From the NCBI GenBank assembly GCA_014380825.1, contig JACMJD010000697.1, forward strand, positions 1-9,554: a stretch of DNA of 9,554 nucleotides, given 5' to 3'. Position numbers and translations under genes: made by a program. Under the pieces are notes generated by a model that did not search any database, was not told the DNA's origin, and saw nothing but the letters and a program-made list of their open reading frames with translations. Positions within the stretch are counted from its first letter, which is position 1. Each line of letters starts with the position of its first letter. This stretch comes from Phycisphaerae bacterium (GTDB lineage: Bacteria > Planctomycetota > Phycisphaerae > Tepidisphaerales > Tepidisphaeraceae). Shown here one piece after another: positions 6,863 through 9,554 of the stretch.

Positions 6863-8077
6863 ATGGGACCGGGTCAATTAGACACAACTACCGGCTCAAC
6901 TGAGCCCGCAGATGCCCCCGCCGATTTGCAGGCGGATGGGTATGGGGACGCGTCGCGCCACGGCAAACACCTCACTGTGCGGCGGTCGCCCGCTATTGTC
7001 GCGGGTCGAACCGACCGCGGCGCGAGCCGCAAATCCGTCAGCCTGCGCGACGTTGCGAAGATGGCGAAGGTGTCCGTTGCGACCGTTTCGATGGTGTTAA
7101 ACGATAACCCGCGCATCAGCCGGGCAACGCACCTGCGCGTTCAACGACTAATGGACCGGATGGGTTATCAGCCCAATCGTCTCGCGCAGTCGCTTTCCGG
7201 TCGATACACGCAAGTCCTTGCGGTCCTGTTACCTGCCTTACGTCACGCGTTCGCCGACGCTTACTTCGGCGAACTGATTAGCGGTATCTGCGATCGCGCC
7301 GGCAAGCTCGGCTACAAGATCATGATCGAGCAGGCCAAGCCGGAATTCATCCGCGAGCAGAAGCACGTCGAGATTTTCGAACGCCGCTACATCGACGGCA
7401 TTCTTTGCCTGGGCACGAACGATCGAAATCACTACCTCGAAGTCTTCAAAGACGGCCGCTACCCGGCGATGATCGTCGACAACTATTTCAACCAGTGGAA
7501 GCTCGACAACGCGGTCTGCGATTATCGCTCCGGCGCCGAGCAGGTGATGAACTACCTGATGCAGCTCGGCCATCGCAAGATCGCCTTGCTTGCCGCAGCG
7601 CCCGAAATCAGCACCGCGCGCGATGTTCGCGAGATTTACTTGCAGAAACTAGCCGGCGTGAACGCGCCGCTGGATGAAAGCTGGATCGAAGACGGCGAGT
7701 TCACCGAAGAAGGCGGCGCCGAAGCAACCAAACTCATTCTCCGCAAGCATCCAGACGTCACCGCAATCTTCGCCACCAACGATAAGATGGCCGTCGGCGC
7801 GTTGCACTTACTCAGCCGGCTGGGCATCGACGTGCCGCGCGATATTTCGGTCGTCGGGTTCGACGACCTCCAGCACGCCGCGTTCGTCGTGCCGAGTTTG
7901 ACGACCGTTCACCTGCCGCTGTATCAGGTTGGATCGCTGGCGTGTGAACGTTTGATCGAAAAGATTCGCGGTCGCATGGAGCCGGTCGGTGAAACGCTTT
8001 CGACGCACCTGGTCGTGCGCGATTCCACCGCGATGGTACGGATTGAAGAAAAGTTGAACGTGCCGCAGATGGATTGA
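6863..8077 (+). CDS. LacI-family transcriptional regulator
   Basis: DNA-binding regulator, 404 residues, probably sensing a sugar derived from alpha-glucans (inferred from neighbours). The chosen ATG has GCGGAG ten nt upstream. A longer frame from a TTG at 6728 would translate through the candidate operator and is unlikely. The LacI helix-turn-helix is at about 59-80 (VSLRDVAKMAKVSVATVSMVL), followed by GYQPNRLAQSL, the hinge-helix region, at 101-111. The rest is a periplasmic-binding-protein-like sensor, with typical segments YFGELISGI, LGHRKIALL, FATNDKMAVGAL, SVVGFDD and PSLTTVHLP. Family members usually begin within a few residues of the helix-turn-helix. Here about 56 residues of polar, partly acidic sequence precede it, so an internal non-ATG start such as GTG 6977 remains possible, though it has no clear ribosome site. 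The next gene starts 100 nt downstream on the same strand. Confidence 0.93.
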   Translation: MGPGQLDTTTGSTEPADAPADLQADGYGDASRHGKHLTVRRSPAIVAGRTDRGASRKSVSLRDVAKMAKVSVATVSMVLNDNPRISRATHLRVQRLMDRMGYQPNRLAQSLSGRYTQVLAVLLPALRHAFADAYFGELISGICDRAGKLGYKIMIEQAKPEFIREQKHVEIFERRYIDGILCLGTNDRNHYLEVFKDGRYPAMIVDNYFNQWKLDNAVCDYRSGAEQVMNYLMQLGHRKIALLAAAPEISTARDVREIYLQKLAGVNAPLDESWIEDGEFTEEGGAEATKLILRKHPDVTAIFATNDKMAVGALHLLSRLGIDVPRDISVVGFDDLQHAAFVVPSLTTVHLPLYQVGSLACERLIEKIRGRMEPVGETLSTHLVVRDSTAMVRIEEKLNVPQMD

Positions 8078-8078
8078 T

Positions 8079-8150
8079 CGCCGCTTGCGGCGTCGCAGAT
8101 CAAGCGACTTCAGATGGAAACCCGCTGCATTTGCGACGCCGCAAGCGGCG
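8079..8150. repeat. 19-bp perfect inverted repeat in the lacI-GH13 gap
   Basis: Arms CGCCGCTTGCGGCGTCGCA (8079-8097) and TGCGACGCCGCAAGCGGCG (8132-8150) are exactly complementary, with a 34-nt loop. Each arm also contains its own small palindrome (CGCCGC-TT-GCGGCG). It begins one nt after the regulator stop and ends where a GGAGGA sequence starts, 28 nt before the next ATG. No U-run follows, so it is not a standard intrinsic terminator. It may reduce read-through, protect the upstream mRNA, or be a REP-like dispersed repeat. Confidence 0.85.
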
Positions 8151-8177
8151 GAGGAACAGCGAACCGAGGAGACCCGC

Positions 8178-9554
8178 ATGCATCGCGACGCCGCGCGAGG
8201 ACGTGGAATCACCGTCTTCATTTCCGCTCTCGTCTTATTCGTTTCATTCGTGATCGCCGCACCGCGCTCCACCGAGTTCACGCTGGACCTCTCGAACTCC
8301 GCCGAAAAACCAAAGACCGTGCACCTGGCCGGCAGCTTCAACGGCTGGTCGAAAGACGCCACGCCGATGAAGCAGGTTCGGCCGAACGTGTGGAGCGCGA
8401 CGGTCGATCTGGAAGAAGGCACGCATCACTACAAGTTCGTGCTTGATGGCGACAAGTGGATCGCCGATCCGCTGGGGGACAAGGAACTGGAAGAAGACGC
8501 GCCGGGCGGACCGAATTCCGGCATCATCATTGGCCCCGATGCGCGCAAGCTGCCGCCGCCGGAGCAGAATAAGGTCAATCTCGACGCCGTCGAGTTCAAG
8601 CCCGATGACGCGGCCGACTTCAACGTCGTCGACGCACAGAACGTGCGCGTGAAGCTTCGCGCGCAGGCGGGCGATATCCAGGAAGTCGAGTTCATCGCGC
8701 GCGATCCGATCAGCTCGAATGAACAGACCGTTAAGCTAATGAAGCTGTTCACCGATCGCGGCTTCGACACGTTCGGCGCGATGGTGCACGTGCCCAGCGA
8801 TGCGATCACGTACAAGTTCACTCTGATCGACGGCACCGAGCGCGTCGTGTTCGAGCCGACAAAAGCGAAAGTCACGATCAAGCCAAAAGTCGTCGTGCCT
8901 GAATGGGCGAAGCACGCGGTGTGGTATCAGATTTTCCCCGAGCGTTTCCGCAACGGCGATCCATCCAATGATCCGGGCGATCAGTGGTTCGAGAAAAAAG
9001 TTCCGTGGACGAGCAACTGGTGGAAAACCCAGCAAGGCGAACCACCCGGCGAGGAAAACTTCTACAAAGGCGAAGGCAATGTCTGGAAGCGTCGCTACGG
9101 CGGCGATATTCAGGGCCTCAAACAGGCGCTGCCCTACCTGCGTTCGCTCGGCATCACCGCGATTTATCTGAACCCGGTCTTCGAAGCCGAATCCATGCAC
9201 AAATACGACACGGCCGACTACCGTCACATTGACGATAACTTCGGCGTGCGGGAAAAACTTCCGCTCGAAGGCGAAACCGACGATCCGAAAACCTGGAAGT
9301 GGAGCAAGAGCGATCTGCTCTTCCTCGACTTCGTTCAAGAAGCGCACAAGCAAGGCTTCAAGGTGATCCTCGACGGCGTGTTCAACCACGTCGGACGGGC
9401 GCATCCGATGTTTCAGGATGTCGTGAAGAATGGGAAGAAGAGCAAGTACGTCGACTGGTTTGAAATCCGAGATTTCGGCAGCAAGACTCCCGCCGACCCC
9501 GCGGAGTTCGGCAAAGATGGCGGCATGAAGTTCAACGCCTGGGGCGAAGACAGC
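8178..9554 (+). CDS. Secreted GH13 enzyme, neopullulanase/cyclomaltodextrinase-like with CBM48-type module, partial
   Basis: The 3' end is cut by the window; 459 codons are visible without a stop. ATG 8178 has GAGGAG (8166-8171) six nt upstream. Order of parts: signal peptide at about 1-28 (h-region ITVFISALVLFVSFVIA); a CBM48/AMPK-type early-set module at about 40-118, with VHLAGSFNGWS and HHYKFVLDGDKWIADP; a second beta-sandwich linker at about 130-235; then the GH13 barrel from 246 with HAVWYQIFPERFRNGD, RYGGDIQGLKQALPYL, GITAIYLNPVFEA and region I DGVFNH (399-404). These match the GH13 group of neopullulanases, cyclomaltodextrinases and related alpha-amylases, including the insertion near ETDDPKTWKWS seen in one subgroup. 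The catalytic Asp, Glu and Asp (regions II-IV) lie beyond the window. It likely cuts maltodextrins or pullulan in the periplasm or outside the cell. It lies 100 nt after the regulator and is probably co-transcribed or regulated with it. Confidence 0.92.
   Translation, partial: MHRDAARGRGITVFISALVLFVSFVIAAPRSTEFTLDLSNSAEKPKTVHLAGSFNGWSKDATPMKQVRPNVWSATVDLEEGTHHYKFVLDGDKWIADPLGDKELEEDAPGGPNSGIIIGPDARKLPPPEQNKVNLDAVEFKPDDAADFNVVDAQNVRVKLRAQAGDIQEVEFIARDPISSNEQTVKLMKLFTDRGFDTFGAMVHVPSDAITYKFTLIDGTERVVFEPTKAKVTIKPKVVVPEWAKHAVWYQIFPERFRNGDPSNDPGDQWFEKKVPWTSNWWKTQQGEPPGEENFYKGEGNVWKRRYGGDIQGLKQALPYLRSLGITAIYLNPVFEAESMHKYDTADYRHIDDNFGVREKLPLEGETDDPKTWKWSKSDLLFLDFVQEAHKQGFKVILDGVFNHVGRAHPMFQDVVKNGKKSKYVDWFEIRDFGSKTPADPAEFGKDGGMKFNAWGEDS

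Noticed and set aside
7097..7110. TTAAACGATAAC inside the regulator, resembling the candidate operator
   Set aside because: It encodes the conserved Val-Leu-Asn-Asp-Asn after the helix-turn-helix, and the right half-site does not fit the dyad.
8736..9404. 222-codon minus-strand frame inside the second GH13 gene
   Set aside because: It is antisense to clear GH13 motifs, and its product resembles no family I know.

Overview
The window reads as part of a GC-rich bacterial chromosome, most likely from a planctomycete of the Phycisphaerae type (inference). The reasons are three PEP-CTERM-tailed secreted proteins, an autotransporter-type beta-strand repeat protein, dockerin-like calcium loops fused to a glycosidase, and a pseudopilin with the [16 protein letters not shown] leader common in that group. 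There are no RNA genes, insertion sequences or CRISPR arrays that I can see.

Layout. Positions 1-6321 carry four genes on the minus strand, listed in transcription order. They are a small 228-aa PEP-CTERM protein (6321-5635), a 564-aa PEP-CTERM beta-repeat protein (5460-3766), a large secreted GH13 alpha-amylase with dockerin-like repeats and a PEP-CTERM tail (3655-227), and a pseudopilin whose 3' part lies outside the window (189-1). A 541-bp divergent regulatory region (6322-6862) holds several inverted repeats. To the right on the plus strand are a LacI-family regulator (6863-8077), a 19-bp perfect inverted repeat in the intergenic gap, and a second secreted GH13 enzyme of the neopullulanase/cyclomaltodextrinase type with an N-terminal CBM48-like module, cut by the window end (8178-9554).

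Interpretation. This looks like an alpha-glucan (starch, glycogen or pullulan) utilisation locus. The large amylase would cut polymer outside the cell and stay at the surface through PEP-CTERM/exosortase sorting. The two smaller PEP-CTERM proteins may be surface or matrix partners, and the second GH13 would process shorter oligosaccharides. The LacI-type protein is the obvious candidate regulator. A near-identical 13-bp dyad (TTAAACTGTTTAA before lacI, TTTAACCGTTTAA before the amylase) is a plausible shared operator.

Limits: function is assigned from motifs read by eye. The exosortase, transporters, cytoplasmic maltodextrin enzymes and the ends of the two outermost genes are not in the window.
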